Shown: positions 34,481-46,355, counted from the stretch's first letter. The stretch is DNA of 64,000 bases from Tretioscincus oriximinensis (GCA_022410635.1 JAJVDF010000003.1:2173235-2237234), one strand, 5' to 3'. The notes: generated from the letters alone by a model not told the origin. A program made the numbers and translations.

Positions 34481-34521
<41 letters not shown>
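34050..34521 (+). repeat. L2-like LINE 3' end with a (GAT)n tail
   Basis: The degenerate frame resembles the L2 C-terminus (KALSDLVPPC, TPFHVLLFIYGT). It runs into an AT-rich UTR, TTTGTACAGTGCTAAGTACAG and then about 14 GAT units (34481-34521). A (GAT)- or (TGA)-type tail after the TGTACAGCGCT motif is usual for L2. Confidence 0.7.
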
Positions 34522-34529
34522 AATAACTT

Positions 34530-37500
34530 TTGATAGAATTACTGTACAGCCACATTATTTGGGCAGTTAGGAGCTACCATAAGGTGTTTATTCACTGCGA
34601 CCCCTATTCGGAGCCACCCCAGAGATTCCTGGCTTGATCATTTCTTCTGCTTTCTGTCCATCTTGCTGAGAACCTGCCTTGTGTTTCTGTTTAACTAAAT
34701 AGAATGCAGAGGATTTATTTTTGTGTCAAAGACAATGAAGCAGTATTTGGATGTCTGTTTGGGATCACAAAAAAGACAAGGCGCCATACTGGGAAGCTTT
34801 TGTAACTAATTAACTGTTTTTCTGTGGAATTATATAGGCAGGTCCCTCNCCCCCCCCCCCCCCATCTTTTTTTGTTTAGGGGCAGGCATGTAAATGAAGA
34901 CCAAATTCTAGAGCTTGACAAAAGGGATGTTATGTCTGTTCATGAAGCGTAAAAATACAAACCTGCTCTTGTCTGTCTCTCCTTTTCTTAATCAGAAAGG
35001 CATGGAGCTTCATATTTGCATATTCTCATCATTTGNACACTTTGAGAGCAAACAGAACAAGGCTTTTTTAATGGTGATATTGCAGACTAAGTGAAATAAA
35101 ACAAGTTTTACTTTTTACATATTTTGCTTCCATATAATACAGAGTATATTAATTAGCAGTTGCTGAAACAATGGTGGGGAAGGGCCTGGACTGGCAGATA
35201 GGTTGGCCAGATGTGCTCTAGGAACCAGATATGAAGGCACTCACCANGAATCCTAGCTATTTCCTGCATCCCTATAACCAGGTGGGATCTATACCCTCCT
35301 TTTTCATAACAATTCTGCCCTCATCAGATTTAACATTCTGCTTCTTGTTTAAGTTTTCTTGACTTTCCAGTTCTTATCTCACATTGAATGCCATTAATTA
35401 TACTTATTTCTGTTTTATTTCACTACACCTGAAAAAGTAGACTTGGGCTGCATCCAGGCTATTATCTTTTGTAATGAAATCTAAAAATGTCGCTACAAAT
35501 GAGTTTACCCTTTCCCCACACACAGCAAGGAAATGCCTTCTGTTCCTTATACATTTGCCTACAAATTCCATGAGGCTCTAGGAGTCTACAACTCCCAAGA
35601 AGCCCTCTTTTCCTTCTGTATTGGCTGTTTTCCTCCCCTCCCTACTTGTTACTGGATAGATGAGCAGAAAGGGAAAAAAGGCTCAGTTTACAAATATCCA
35701 AGGTTTTGAGGCTGTATTTTTCAGCATAAAATAAGTAGGGAAAGTATCTTTTCTATGTCCTGCCTCACAAAAACCTTATCTGGAATCACCCTTAGTCTAT
35801 GAAAGCTTGTGCTACCAATTGTAAAGGCATTAAAGGTTTGTGATTCTTAAACATTTTAGACTTTTGAGAGGAAGAGGTGCGACCTGGGCAGAGGAAGGTA
35901 TGTGGGCTGGGGGAAGGGGAATCCCAGTTTTTACGTTTGGCAACCCTAGTTTAGTTGGATGGATAGAAACAATGGCTGCATCTGCACAGCAGATCTGTAC
36001 TTGGATCGAAGAGTGATCAGGCCATCTCTGCTTGCATCTTGCCAGTGATCAGTTTGTGGTAACGTGTCGATGTTGCATTGTAGCTGATCACTGGGAAGAT
36101 CCAATGCTATGCAGAGCTTCACTGAGTGCTGTGCGTGGCAATTGGCCTTCTCGTGTCTGCGGCAAGAAGTCCTGCAAGAGTAGGAAAGGATCAGCCACTT
36201 GGGCAACCTTGCACGTGGCAGCTGCTGGGAAGAACGTGAGCACGATGAGGGATTCTCATAAGCTGATGTCCCAGTACTGCTGTCCTTGACAATGTTACAG
36301 GCAATATGTGGAATATCGCAGTTAAGTGCGGGGGGGATTGCATAGTACGGAATACCCTGAAAATGCACGGCAAAGCCATAGTGTGGAGGCAACCAATGAA
36401 GCATCACTCTGCACACTTTATGCAGGGTTGTCTCCTTGACCCTCAGTCACTCTTTCCTTACCTTGGAACTGGGCTACATTTAGGCAGGGGTTTGAAGCTT
36501 CAGTAGCATGACGGGTTGGGTGAAATGGGATGAGGGTGGGACTTAAGTCATGTCCTGGTTTTATAGCAACCCTGCTCACTGATTGGATAGATATTTTTTT
36601 TTGTACAATCAGAGCAAGGGAGGAGCAGAATACTGCTTTTGCCAATCCTGCAAAAATGTCTGGACCACTTAAACACAGGACACCCAAGGTAGGTTTGGAG
36701 TCAACTAGAATAATGAAGTTATTATCAATGCAGAATTTCTGTTCATGTTCATCGCTTGAACTGATCTCCGGCCTATGTGAAAATCTGCTCTTAGTGCCTG
36801 GCATTTGTCTTCCTCTCCCTATGAATCAGTTTAAGGCTCCTTAACTGCTATATTTTTGGCAGCTATTTTCGTCCCTATGTTTCAAAGGCACAGTTCATCT
36901 TCAGTGTTTTTTACCTGGAATTATTATATGATGAATCCAGAAACCAAGTCCCTGTTGCCTACAACGTCTACATAGCCAGATGTTGATGTAGTCAGTCTGC
37001 TTTGCTTTTCCACTGCACACTTTGACCTCAGTACATTTGGTGTTTCATCTGCAACTCTGTTAGTCCTGCTAAGAAGTGACAGATCAGCTCATCACGAATG
37101 GAATTATATTGCTTTCATTGTACTTTGGAAGATCAGACCATCCTGGCTCTTGTTACTGAAACCCAGCTAGATGATGTTGAAAGACAAAATTTTTCCCATA
37201 TATGTCCACAAAGTATTTTTTGCAGCATCAAATTGATCCAGGGAAAAAAAAGAAAGAAGAAATTATCCATAAGGATTTCATCTTCTGCTTCAGCAAAATG
37301 ACAGGGATAAAGGGCTCAGTGGTCTGTGATCTAAATCAGTTTTTCTGGTTTCAGTCCAGTTACTCAGGACTGAATATGGTTTAAAAGTACACATGTAGGA
37401 CCAGACCCTAAGCATAGCAAGGACAATGAAATCGTGCACAGGTCTTATTCCCACACAAGATTTAAACCATTTTGAGTTTTGGTAGACTTGCATTTAAAAT

Positions 37501-38720
37501 GTCTTTTTGGATCTTCTGGGAACTTCTTTATCCAAAGCAGGCTGAAGTATACCTAGGTGATTTCAGGTCTGGATCCACTTAGGAGTCTTAGATTGGCTTT
37601 ATTTTTTACAGCGTGGGGACAGGACTATTTAGCTTGAAATCAAACTACTTGGGATAAGGAAAAATNATCCAGTCATACATTTTGTTGTGAGCATAGCTAA
37701 GCTGGGAAGAGAGTTGGGGGAAGAAATCTCATTGGCTCTTACTTGTATGGCTGCCTATTTGAACAACAAGCATTCTTGTGTCTGACTCTGTACAGCTCTG
37801 GGGAGACTTGAGCTAGGAAGGCAAAGCCTTGCGTTGTTCATCCCTAGACTATCAGGGCTACTGAATGGAGAACCAAGCAGGAGGAAAGAATATGTAGAAG
37901 AAAATAAATTATGTTTTTCATTGCTCTGTCTGTCTCCTTTCTCACCCTTTGTGATTTCTTTCACCAGCCTACGATTTGTTCTTTTATTTTAGCCTTACAA
38001 ACTAATGAACTGTCAGGATTTAAAAAGAACATCTTGGTAATCTGTATATACATAGGCTTCTTTTCTCTTTCTAATTAATCATGTATAGCTTAAGAGATGG
38101 TTTCATAACATTTCATGAAAACCAGGACAGTTTCAGACTTAAATTTAAAAAAATTTAAAAGGGGGTTGGGGAGGGGAGCTTCAAGAGGTTGTATAAGGAA
38201 GGAAACACTTTTTCAAAAGGCAGAAAATTGCAAAATAGATTTGGAGCTGGTACAGGAGTGAAAAAAGAGAAACAGAAGTGACCTGTAAACCCAGTTGTGG
38301 CAAAATAAAAGTTCATTTCCATGCACTGGTACTCAGCCTTCCAGGATACAATGCTGGCCACTCGTCTGAGGGACTTTTAGAATGGACAGGACAAGAATTT
38401 CCTATTTGCTGACAATATGATGCGGTTTTTATAGGGATGCCTTTAAAGAGGACTGAAAAGCTTCAACTAATACAGTTCTTTAGATGGTCATCTTTGAACG
38501 TGATGTTGGAATGAAGCCTTTCTGATGTTGGCTTCAAAATTCTGGATCACTGGGGCTTATCTGTGGTCTGATCTACAGCACCATGTGGTTCTCTTCTGTC
38601 CTGTCTCTTCTCACTGGAACCTGCATTCTCAGCTTATCCAGCCACTTTGGGATGGAACGGAGTTTGGTATAGGTGGCAAGATTGCCACTTTCCATAAATG
38701 CACAGCCACCATTTTCTGCC
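34530..38720. other. Presumed first intron, unassigned
   Basis: About 4.2 kb with no recognised exon. A poly-C run with an N lies at 34848-34863. The segment 35,960-36,430 has raised GC content and several GATCAC/GTGATC inversions, so it may be an old DNA transposon. The minus-strand open frame 36804-36418 shows no known domain. (TTTTTTTTGTACAATC) near 36590 is simple sequence. Confidence 0.4.
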
Positions 38721-38722
38721 CA

Positions 38723-38990
38723 ATCTAGCAAGATGGTCTTGGAGCACTTTAAAGACTAACAACAGCAAGGTCATGTTCAATTTCCTCAGATGTTAGGGAA
38801 TAACTACCAGGGACAAATTATGTGTAGCAAACTGGATGCAGGAAATAACAGACACGTAAATGTGAATGAGGTGAATATTCCTGGCAGTTGTTCCTTAACA
38901 TCTGAAGAAGTAGACTAGTTTACAAAAACTCATACTGCTTATCATTTCCTTGTTATTCTCTAAAGCGCTACAAGATCCTCTTGTTAGATT
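38723..38990. mobile_element. Fold-back element (AGACTAAC family), complete
   Basis: The left end TCTAGCAAGATGGTCTTGGA, GCACTTTAAAGACTAAC and the right end TTATTCTCTAAAGCGCTACA, AGATCCTCTTGTTAGA are inverse. Inner blocks TTCCTCAGATGTTAGGGAAT and TTCCTTAACATCTGAAGAAG are also inverse. Confidence 0.7.
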
Positions 38991-39504
38991 TTTTGGACCT
39001 ATACTAATATGGATAGTTCTTTGACATTTTCTGCTTGTTTTGGGCTAGTGCTTGCATGGCAACCATTTCTAGGATAGTGAACAGGTAAGCTCATATCACT
39101 GTTCAGAGAAGAGCCATAACGGGAGTCTATTTTTCTCAAATAGTGGTAACGTGAGATTGCAGCCCCTTTCTCTGGGGCTATGCTGAAATTACATTGTGTG
39201 GCAATTTCAACCTTAGGATGATTCCATGTTTTAGGTTTGCCTTGACGAGGCCTAATTTGAGAAATCTATAAAGCTAAACAATGGCATTTCTAGTATATAG
39301 ACAAAAATACTGAACAATATTCTTGCAATCTATGTAGTAAACATACAACCAACAGTGGACTGTGAACCCTAAACATGGAATCTTCTCATTTTTTCCCTGG
39401 TCTATTAAAAAAAAACCCCTAATTTTATTTAAAATAACAACAGACCGAGGTAAGCATGATATACGGCTATCTGTTTCTAGTAAACTGATTTATTTAACTT
39501 GTAG

Positions 39505-39640
39505 ACAAAAAAAAATTGGGGCCGTGGTTATATCTTTACTTTCAATTTTCCTGTCCCGAAAAATGGAATTTAGTCCAGAAGAAAATCAGATTAAATTCAT
39601 TCTTAAGGCTGAGGATGAAGTGACTGAAGATGGTCTAAAA
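39505..39640 (+). other. Exon-like segment of unknown identity
   Basis: A candidate acceptor (ATTTAACTTGTAG) and donor (AAA|GTAAGG) bracket 136 bp that stay open in one frame. The second half reads MEFSPEENQIKFILKAEDEV then TEDGLK, which has the codon-like texture of real protein. I do not recognise a family. The first half has an A9 run and is less convincing. It could be a retrogene piece, a transposon exon or chance. Confidence 0.25.
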
Positions 39641-40059
39641 GTAAGGGTGTTACCAGGTCCCATGGACTGCTTCAGATTTTGTAGTAATCCTTCAACTTGA
39701 GATAATGAGAAACATATTGGAAAACCTGGATGAGAGCTAAGCACTGCAGAATAGGGAGCTGCATTAGTGATGTTTGCTAACTGCTCCTGGAAAATGTTTA
39801 GCTGGATCTGCCAAAATTAAATTTTCTTGAAGTGTTGCAATTTAAACTTAACATTGTATTTTATTTGCATTTCTATACAGCCCTATATCCGAAGATCTCA
39901 AGGTGGTTAACAATAAAAACAGAATTAACATATTAAAAACAATGGTACTAGAAAGTACAGAAGAGAGAGTAGTTTTTCCAGCCAAAGGCCAGGTTAAAGA
40001 TGTGCATCTTTAGTGACTTTCTGAATGAACACAGGGGTGGTGATTGACACACCTCTAGG

Positions 40060-40202
40060 GGATGGAGCAACAGGCAGCACTCGTGAAATACCATTTGCAG
40101 GGAGCCTTCTTCTGTTCAGACGGCCAAGCTGCAATTGGTGGCCCTCTGTTGAGACAGAATCCTGGACTAGTTGGACTCTGGCCTGATTCAGCAAGATGTT
40201 CT
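40060..40202 (+). repeat. CR1 3'-end fragment nested in the LINE
   Basis: GGAGCAACAGGCAGCACTCG through GACAGAATCCTGGACTAGTT and CAGCAAGATGTTCTTATG matches the end of the CR1 copy at 29.75-30.05 kb. TAGGGGA occurs at both edges, as expected for a target-site duplication. Confidence 0.6.
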
Positions 40203-40233
40203 TATGTAGGGGAGACTGTTCCATAGACTAGGG

Positions 40234-40390
40234 CAGAGATGTCAAACTGGTGGCCCTCCAGATGTTCCTGAACCACAACTCCCAACATTCCATTCCACTC
40301 CCAGCACTGTACTCCACTCTGCTAAACCAAATGGAATGTTGGGAGTTGTGGTTCAGGAACATCTGGAGGGCCACCAGTTTGACATCTCTG
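40234..40390. mobile_element. hAT-type hairpin MITE, perfect inverted repeat with 8-bp target duplication
   Basis: Arms 40234-40294 and 40330-40390 are 61 bp each and exactly inverse. They begin CAGAGATGTCAAACTGGTGG. The loop is 35 nt. GACTAGGG stands directly on both sides (40226-40233 and 40391-40398), an 8-bp duplication typical of hAT transposons, as is the CAG-type terminus. There is no transposase, so it was mobilised in trans. Confidence 0.88.
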
Positions 40391-41859
40391 GACTAGGGGC
40401 TTCCTGTTAAAAGGCCCTGTTCCGAGTCCCCTCTTTGCTACTGAGGAGGACATTGTAATCAGGTGGGCCTCCTCTGCAGATCTTAANGCGTGGGAGGATT
40501 GATATTGGTGAAGNTGTTCCTTTAGCTACTTGGGGCCCAAGTTATTTAGGGCCTTATAGGTTAGAGTTAATACCTTGAATTGGGCTCAGTAACAAATTAG
40601 CAGCCAGTGCAGCTCTTTCAAGACTAGTGTGATGTGTTTCTGACCAGATGTTCCAGTCAGCTTCCGAAACGGTTTAAAGGGCAACCCCATATAGAGGGCA
40701 TGACAATAGTTCAATCTGGAAGTTATCAGAGCTTGNATTACTGCAGCTACATTGTCCCCATCCAGAAGNGACCATAATTGGCAAACCAGACATAACTGAA
40801 AGTAGGGACTCCTGCTCTTCAAGTGTCAATGCAGGGTCCAAAAAGACCCACAGACTTTGCACCTGGCCCTTGCAGAGCAATTCAATCCCATCAAGGGCAG
40901 GATTCTTCATAGACTCGGGATGCTGTGACACCTCCATGTTATCTGGATTCAGTTTCAATTTGTTGGCCCCCATCCAGCCCATTACTGCCTTCAGGCATCT
41001 GTCAAGCATTTCAATCACCTCTCCTGATTCAGTTGCAACTAAGAGACAGAGCTGAGTATCTTCTGTGTATTGGTGACATTTCACTCCAGANCTCCTGGTG
41101 ATCTCTCCCAGGGGCTTCATATAGATGTTCTCAACAATTGAGTTCCCAGGGTGTTGAGAACAAATCTCTCACCATCACTCTTTGCACCAGCCTTGGTACC
41201 ACTGAAATGCTCTTGATCTAAATGAAATTGAGCTACTGCAGTTTGAAAAGAGAGATATTATTGTACAATTTTGAAAGTCTCTGTTTTCAATTTGGGACCC
41301 CTTTGANTTTGAAACTAGAACAAAGGAGCCTCCTTCTCCCTCCTGCAAAGCTTCTCTTTCCCGCATCTCTTCAGATCTTGATAAACTTTGCTCCAGTGCA
41401 GTGGCCTTTGAAGGAAGGGGCTTTAGTATGATTGAAATGCACAGGCACTTATTCTCATCTAGTCAGCAAATTGCNCCATCTGTATGCCTACATTTTCCAC
41501 ACATGTCACCGTGAAAGAACCAGCTTCCTGGCAACCAGAGATAGCAGCCCCTCTCGGTGTAGGTCACCTAGTAATCATGCACATTAGGGTTCTACTGGCA
41601 CTAATGGGAGATGTGGTATTTTAAGACATGATGGAATGGCAACAGCTGCAAGGAGGAAAAGGGAGANGAGGGTTGGAGTCATTGTAACAGCTGGAGCTAA
41701 AGTAGAGTGCAGTTTCACAAATGTTCTCATGGGTGAAATCCTGAGGCCCTCCCCATTCCCACATATCGATATCTGGGGCATGTACAGCTACAGAAATTCT
41801 GTTTAATATAGCAGATCCAACATTTCAGCACAAATATCATTTTTTTGGTGGAAGAACTA

Positions 41860-41927
41860 AAAAAATTACTATGTTAGTCTGGTTTAGAGTTTCGGAGGGC
41901 ATGGAGACTAACAAGAACACAACAATG
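41860..41927. repeat. Fragment of the AGACTAAC fold-back family
   Basis: ACTATGTTAGTCTGGTTTAG and GGGCATGGAGACTAACAAGA are the usual left-end pieces. The CR1 fragment follows directly. Confidence 0.45.
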
Positions 41928-42190
41928 TAAGAGGAGCCCTGCTGAATGGGGCCACAGCCCGTATAGTCCAGCACTCTTATCTCACACAATGGCCCACCAA
42001 TTGCCCTTGGCAGTCTCAAGCAGAAGAAGGCAAGACCCTCACCTGTTCTCGACTCCTTGCAAATGGTATTTCAGGAATACTACCTGTTGCTCCATCCCAG
42101 AGGCAGTATCAAGAGATCCATCCTAATAACTATTTATACTCTTGACTATCATGAACTTATCTAATCCTNTCTTAAGATTGTACATGCATT
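41928..42190 (-). repeat. CR1 3'-end fragment
   Basis: GAGGAGCCCTGCTGAATGGG, CACACAATGGCCCACCAATT, CTCGACTCCTTGCAAATGGT and AAGAGATCCATCCTAATAAC follow the standard inverted CR1 end order. Confidence 0.7.
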
Positions 42191-42476
42191 TTTGTGGATG
42201 AAGTCCATTTTCATCTGAAGAATTAGACTTAGACTGCACCCAGGCTCAGTATTTTTAGTGCTGTTATTAACTNACTATGGTCGGATTTGCACGCATTTCA
42301 GCAGCACAGACACCATAGAGGTGCAATAAAGGCAGGAGATAGAAAAGGAAAAATCGCTGGTCCTCAAATGCAAGGTTTTTCCCATTATAACACAAGTAGT
42401 TGCCTTCCTTGTAGTTGCTGCTCAGAGTGGCTGTCAAGGGAGGCTTGGGCACATAGCACTAACCACACAGTTTTCG

Positions 42477-42700
42477 TAGGCTGACCAGATGATCCCTTTT
42501 GGGTGGGGTGTGTGTGTGTGAAAACCCGGTTTTGCGGTGCCTACTGGTTTTTCCTGGGGGGAAAATGTAAAAAAGAAATTTTCTTTGAAAAAAAATCCTT
42601 TAAAAAAAAAATCCTCACCAAAACCATGAGGCACTCCAAAACCGGGTTTCTCCCCCCCCCCCCNAAAAAAAAAAAAAAAAGGGCTCATCAGGTCAGCCTA
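42477..42700. mobile_element. Fold-back MITE (AGGCTGACC family)
   Basis: The left arm 42477-42543 (AGGCTGACCAGATGATCCCT .. AAACCCGGTTTTGCGGTGCC) is inverse to the right arm 42628-42700 (GGCACTCCAAAACCGGGTTT .. GGCTCATCAGGTCAGCCT). The centre is A/T-rich and itself roughly palindromic. A C/A homopolymer junction with an N at 42664 marks uncertain bases. Confidence 0.7.
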
Positions 42701-43200
42701 GTTTTGGGTATTTTACATTGGTGAAATAGCAACTGTATGTGATGTGAAAACCAGTCCCAGATGAAGGTAAATGCTCGTGTTTGCTCCATTGTTGGCACCC
42801 TGTTACCCAACTCTGTTATTTGGGCTACTGACGTAATATACCACAATTACTGGGTTGTCTGGGAGAACCTTGGATTTAAGGATCAGCTACCCTGGAACAC
42901 CCCCATCTCTCAGAAGAAACCCCAAACTCTCTTGATTTCTTGGGCTTTGGGGTTGCTGTGCTCACTGCCCCCCCCCTTTCCTCCTTGCCCCTCTCTCTTT
43001 CTTTCCCCACTTAGACTTTTGTGGCTTGTCAGTTGCCAGTATGGTGAGGCAGTTGGGTAGTCTGTCCACACCACACAATGCCTTGGTGGTCTTTTCTGTG
43101 CTTTCATACAGGCCTTTTCCAGAGTTACACTTTTGGGTCTGTGTGATGTTGTGTGAATGTCCTAAAAGACGAACCAGACATTGTGCCGGCACCTCTGTCT

Positions 43201-43377
43201 AAGAGTCTCATGACAAAACAGAGTGGCTGAGAGAGGACGTTATTTCTCACTAAAGCCCAGAGTGAACAGAGGCATTTTTACACATTCGTTGAGGGTGTAA
43301 AAATGCATCTGTTCACCCTAGGCTTTAGTGAGAAATAACATCCTCTCCCAGCCACTCTGTTTTGCCATGAGACTCTT
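43201..43377. repeat. 83-bp-arm palindrome
   Basis: Arms 43201-43283 and 43295-43377 are inverse copies with about six mismatches. The loop is only 11 nt. They start AAGAGTCTCATG and end at TTTTTACAC. No target duplication is obvious. Right behind it lies AGGATGGGATATAAATG and an imperfect (GAAT)n run to 43446, which resembles a LINE or SINE tail. Confidence 0.8.
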
Positions 43378-43689
43378 AAGTATAGGATGGGATATAAATG
43401 AGTGAATGAATGAATCAACGAACAAATGAATCAATCAATCAATGAATATTTCTACCCTGGTTGGAATTTCGCTTTCAATGGCATGAATTGCACTACAGCT
43501 GTTCTATGTTGGGGGTTTTCCATGGAGAATTTTTAGAACCATGGTAGAGCTGCTGTTATGGGGTCGCCACTTAGCTTGGTGGCAGCTTTGTCATGGTGGC
43601 ACAATAAGCAGTGTTATAACTCTATAGCAGGAAAACATGCTTGGATGTAATGTATGGGAGAGCAGGTTTGGTAGTTGCTTCAGGATGCC

Positions 43690-43960
43690 ACCACCATTGC
43701 AATCGGATTTTCACCTGAGAGATCCTGTTTTGAGGCCCTGTGTCGGACGTGGAGAGGGTGAACGCCCTCTACTGGTCTTCAGCTCTAGCCAACTTAGCTN
43801 TTCAAAAGAAAGTAGATTTTCAGTCTACATTCCAATTAGATAAATGAGCACCACCATTAAGCTAGTGTGGAAGATAGAATAGATTTAAGCCTTCAAGGCA
43901 AAAATTAACCTTGTGAGGTGCTCTGAGTCCCTTCGGGTGAGAAGGGTAGGGTATAACCCT
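43690..43960 (+). repeat. tRNA-derived SINE, family A, diverged
   Basis: The head is decayed, but GAGGCCCTGTGTCGGACGTG, GCTCTAGCCAACTTAGCT and GAGTCCCTTCGGGTGAGAAG, GGTATAA are in the right order. Confidence 0.65.
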
Positions 43961-44224
43961 CCCCCAGCCAGAAAAAAACAGATTGTGGGAGGCAGCAGGN
44001 ACATGCAAAGTCTGAAAGCGCAGGCCACATGTGCACATGCCAGCAAAATATATGCAGTGCCATATTTTTTTCTATATTCAGGTGTCATTTGGACTGAGTC
44101 TTAATTGGTTCAACTGTATGCCTGTAAGGTTTATTTTTAATACACTTGATTTCTTTTGCAAAAGATAAAATGTGTTGACTGAGTGCCAAAATTGGGCTAA
44201 TATTAACTGTCTGTATTTGCTAAA

Positions 44225-44500
44225 CCTGCTATAACCTTAAGATATAAGCCCTCCTGACTATACCACCTCCCTGGCAGAGGGGGTGGGATCCTGGGATAGG
44301 GCTTTCTCTGTGGCAGTCTCCAGACTATGGAATAGTCTCCTCCTCAAGGTGTGTCAATAAGCATCTCTGTGCGCATTCAGAAACCCTTTAAGATGCACCT
44401 CTTTGACCTGGCCTTTGGCTGAGAAAGTGCTCTCCCCTCCCTATTTTTAGATGTGACTTCGGATATAATATGGTATAGAAATGTAAATAAATAAATATGT
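44225..44500 (+). repeat. LINE 3' end, CR1/L2-like
   Basis: CCAGACTATGGAATAGTCTCC is the coding end (SLWNSL-like), followed by CACCTCTTTGACCTGGCCTTTGG and GATATAATATGGTATAGAAA with an (AAAT) tail. It is the same family as the copies at 4.2 and 39.9 kb but on the plus strand. Confidence 0.7.
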
Positions 44501-44619
44501 ATCTTTAAAGGGGAACGCAGCATATTTTGTACAGGTAAACCTCACTTTACAAGCACTCAGATTTAAGCCCTTATCCTAAAGCTGAGCACTCCAAAAGATA
44601 TTACTTGTGTATCAATCTG

Positions 44620-44765
44620 GTGTAGTGGTTAGAGTAAGAGTCAGACTCTTATCGGGAAGTCTCCTAGTTCAATTCTGCACTCCTCCACAAAAGCCACCTA
44701 CTTATGTCAGTTGTGAAGAGAAGAACAAAAGGTTATGGAAGCTACTTTAAAAGCTTCTTCTTTTT
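44620..44765 (+). repeat. SINE of family B, internally deleted
   Basis: TGGTGTAGTGGTTAGAGTAA, AGTTCAATTCTGCACTCCTC and GTTGTGAAGAGAAGAACAAA are present. The TGACCTTGGG block is missing. Confidence 0.6.
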
Positions 44766-45304
44766 CTTTTTAATTTCCTCCTTCTCAAGTTACCTCTCAT
44801 TTTACATACAAGCAAAAATGTGATCCAGGTTAGGCATAAAGTTGGGAGCTACAAGTACTCTAAAGACCATTTTAGCTTATAATTGTAGACACCAATATTG
44901 CCAAAATTAGCAAGCAGAATATTATTTTTTCCTAAACCAGCTGTCAATATTTGATGGCTAACAAATATCTGCAACATTTTTATTGTAATGATTTTTAAAC
45001 AGAAAACTGCCCTTGTAACAAAAATGACATTAGTGTGGCATTGCTGTAATCCTTGTTCTCATGGAGCGTGTAATCTGGGAAATTCTAATCCTGTATAGTC
45101 TCTTTCCAGCTGTTGGCTTAGGTTTCTAAGGAAGGATTTTTCAGGTTTATAAGCTGGAGTTCAGATTTCTTTCCTTTTCCCAGACCCTCACAGTACAACG
45201 GATAGTGTGTAGAGAAGCCTGTTGACTGAGGGGGGATGCTGCATTCCTCTCATTCTTTTCTCATAAGAGAAAAACTTGAAGGAGATAATTTTTTACTTCC
45301 CCAG

Positions 45305-45610
45305 TATCCTCATGAGGGAACATAAGAGGAGCCCTGCTGAATCAGGCCACAGCCCATCTAGTCCAGCATTCTGTCACATATAGTGGCCCACTAACTGCAT
45401 CTGGGTAGTCTGGAACAGAAAAAGACAAAATCTTCAACTGTTCCAGACATCCTGCAAATGGCATTTCAGAAATACTGCCTGTTTCTCCATCTCAAAGGCA
45501 ATACCCATGAACTTGTCTAATTCTGCCTTAAAGCTATCCAGGCTGCTAGCCACTACCACTGCTGGCCGATGACCCTCTGGATAAAAAAATACTTTCCTTT
45601 GACCTCACTC
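45305..45610 (-). repeat. CR1 3'-end fragment
   Basis: GAGGAGCCCTGCTGAATCAG, CCACAGCCCATCTAGTCCAG, AGCTATCCAGGCTGCTAGCC and GATGACCCTCTGGATAAAAA form a good copy of the inverted CR1 end. Confidence 0.75.
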
Positions 45611-45894
45611 TTCTAATGACAAAAGGAAACAAAAGGGTTTTCTTTTGTTATTAGAGGTTTGAGATCAAAATATAAACTGCTCAGGCTTTTTGCTTTGAAA
45701 ATTGGGCAGAGCAAAACCTTATATTAATTTCAGTTTCCATATTGAACTTGTGTGGCAAACAGTAACATTTTCAGAGAATCATAATCAGGGTAAGATCTTT
45801 TTTTCACTGAGCCTTATTCTAGATATAATATCCCAGAATGGAAAGCTTCTATCTGNGTGCTAAGGCAGCTTATGGTGGGCTGACTGGAACGACT

Positions 45895-46355
45895 GGCTGA
45901 ACACACATCACATTGGTCTTAAAAGAGCCGCCCTGGCTGCCTGTCCGCTACTGAGTCCAATTAAAGATGTTTAATTTATAAGGCCCTAAATAATTTGGGC
46001 TCCTAATAACTAAAGGAATTCCTTCTTCTACATCAACATGCCTTGAACAGGGGAAACCCTCCTGGTTGTACCACTCCTCTCTACAACAAACAGAGTGGAA
46101 ACCCAGGGCAGGCCTTTCTTGGTTGTTGGTCCCAGTCTATGGAATAGTCTCCCCCTTAAAGTGTGTCAGTCACCATCATATTTTTTAGAAGATCTTTGAA
46201 GACACACCCCTTTCACCTGGTCTTTGGCTGAAGAAATTACGTTTTCTTTCCCCCCATCAGATATTATTTTAATACATCAATTTTGTATTTTTGCTTTTAT
46301 TGTTGGCTGCCCTTTCAACTACAATTGTAGGGCAGGGTGTAAATATAAATAAATA
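45895..46355 (+). repeat. LINE 3' part, CR1/L2-like
   Basis: It starts in the LHWLP-like region (CGCCCTGGCTGCCTGTCCGC), passes AGTCTATGGAATAGTCTCCC (SLWNSLP-like), then CCTTTCACCTGGTCTTTGGC, and ends GTAGGGCAGGGTGTAAATAT with an (AAAT) tail. The plus-strand orientation is opposite to the 4.2 and 39.9 kb copies. Confidence 0.75.

Larger units (their letters stand above)
39865..41185 (-). mobile_element. LINE, CR1/L2-like, carrying two later insertions
   Basis: The minus strand carries SGVKCHQYTEDTQLCL (the catalytic YADD decayed to YTED), [15 protein letters not shown] and, further on, ALITSRLNYCHALYMGLP and LKELHWLLICY. The 3' end at 39.87-39.95 kb is GCCCTATATCCGAAGATCTC and its inverse UTR. 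It is the same family as the copy at 4.2-5.8 kb. It is interrupted by a CR1 fragment (40060-40202) and a hairpin MITE (40234-40390). Confidence 0.8.

Noticed and set aside
36418..36844. Overlapping frames of 104-128 codons on both strands
   Set aside because: No recognisable domain, no splice sites in phase and no second supporting exon.
43386..43446. CRISPR-like direct repeats
   Set aside because: The spaced GAATGAAT/AATCAATC units are a short simple repeat behind a retroposon tail. There are no regular spacers and the genome is eukaryotic.
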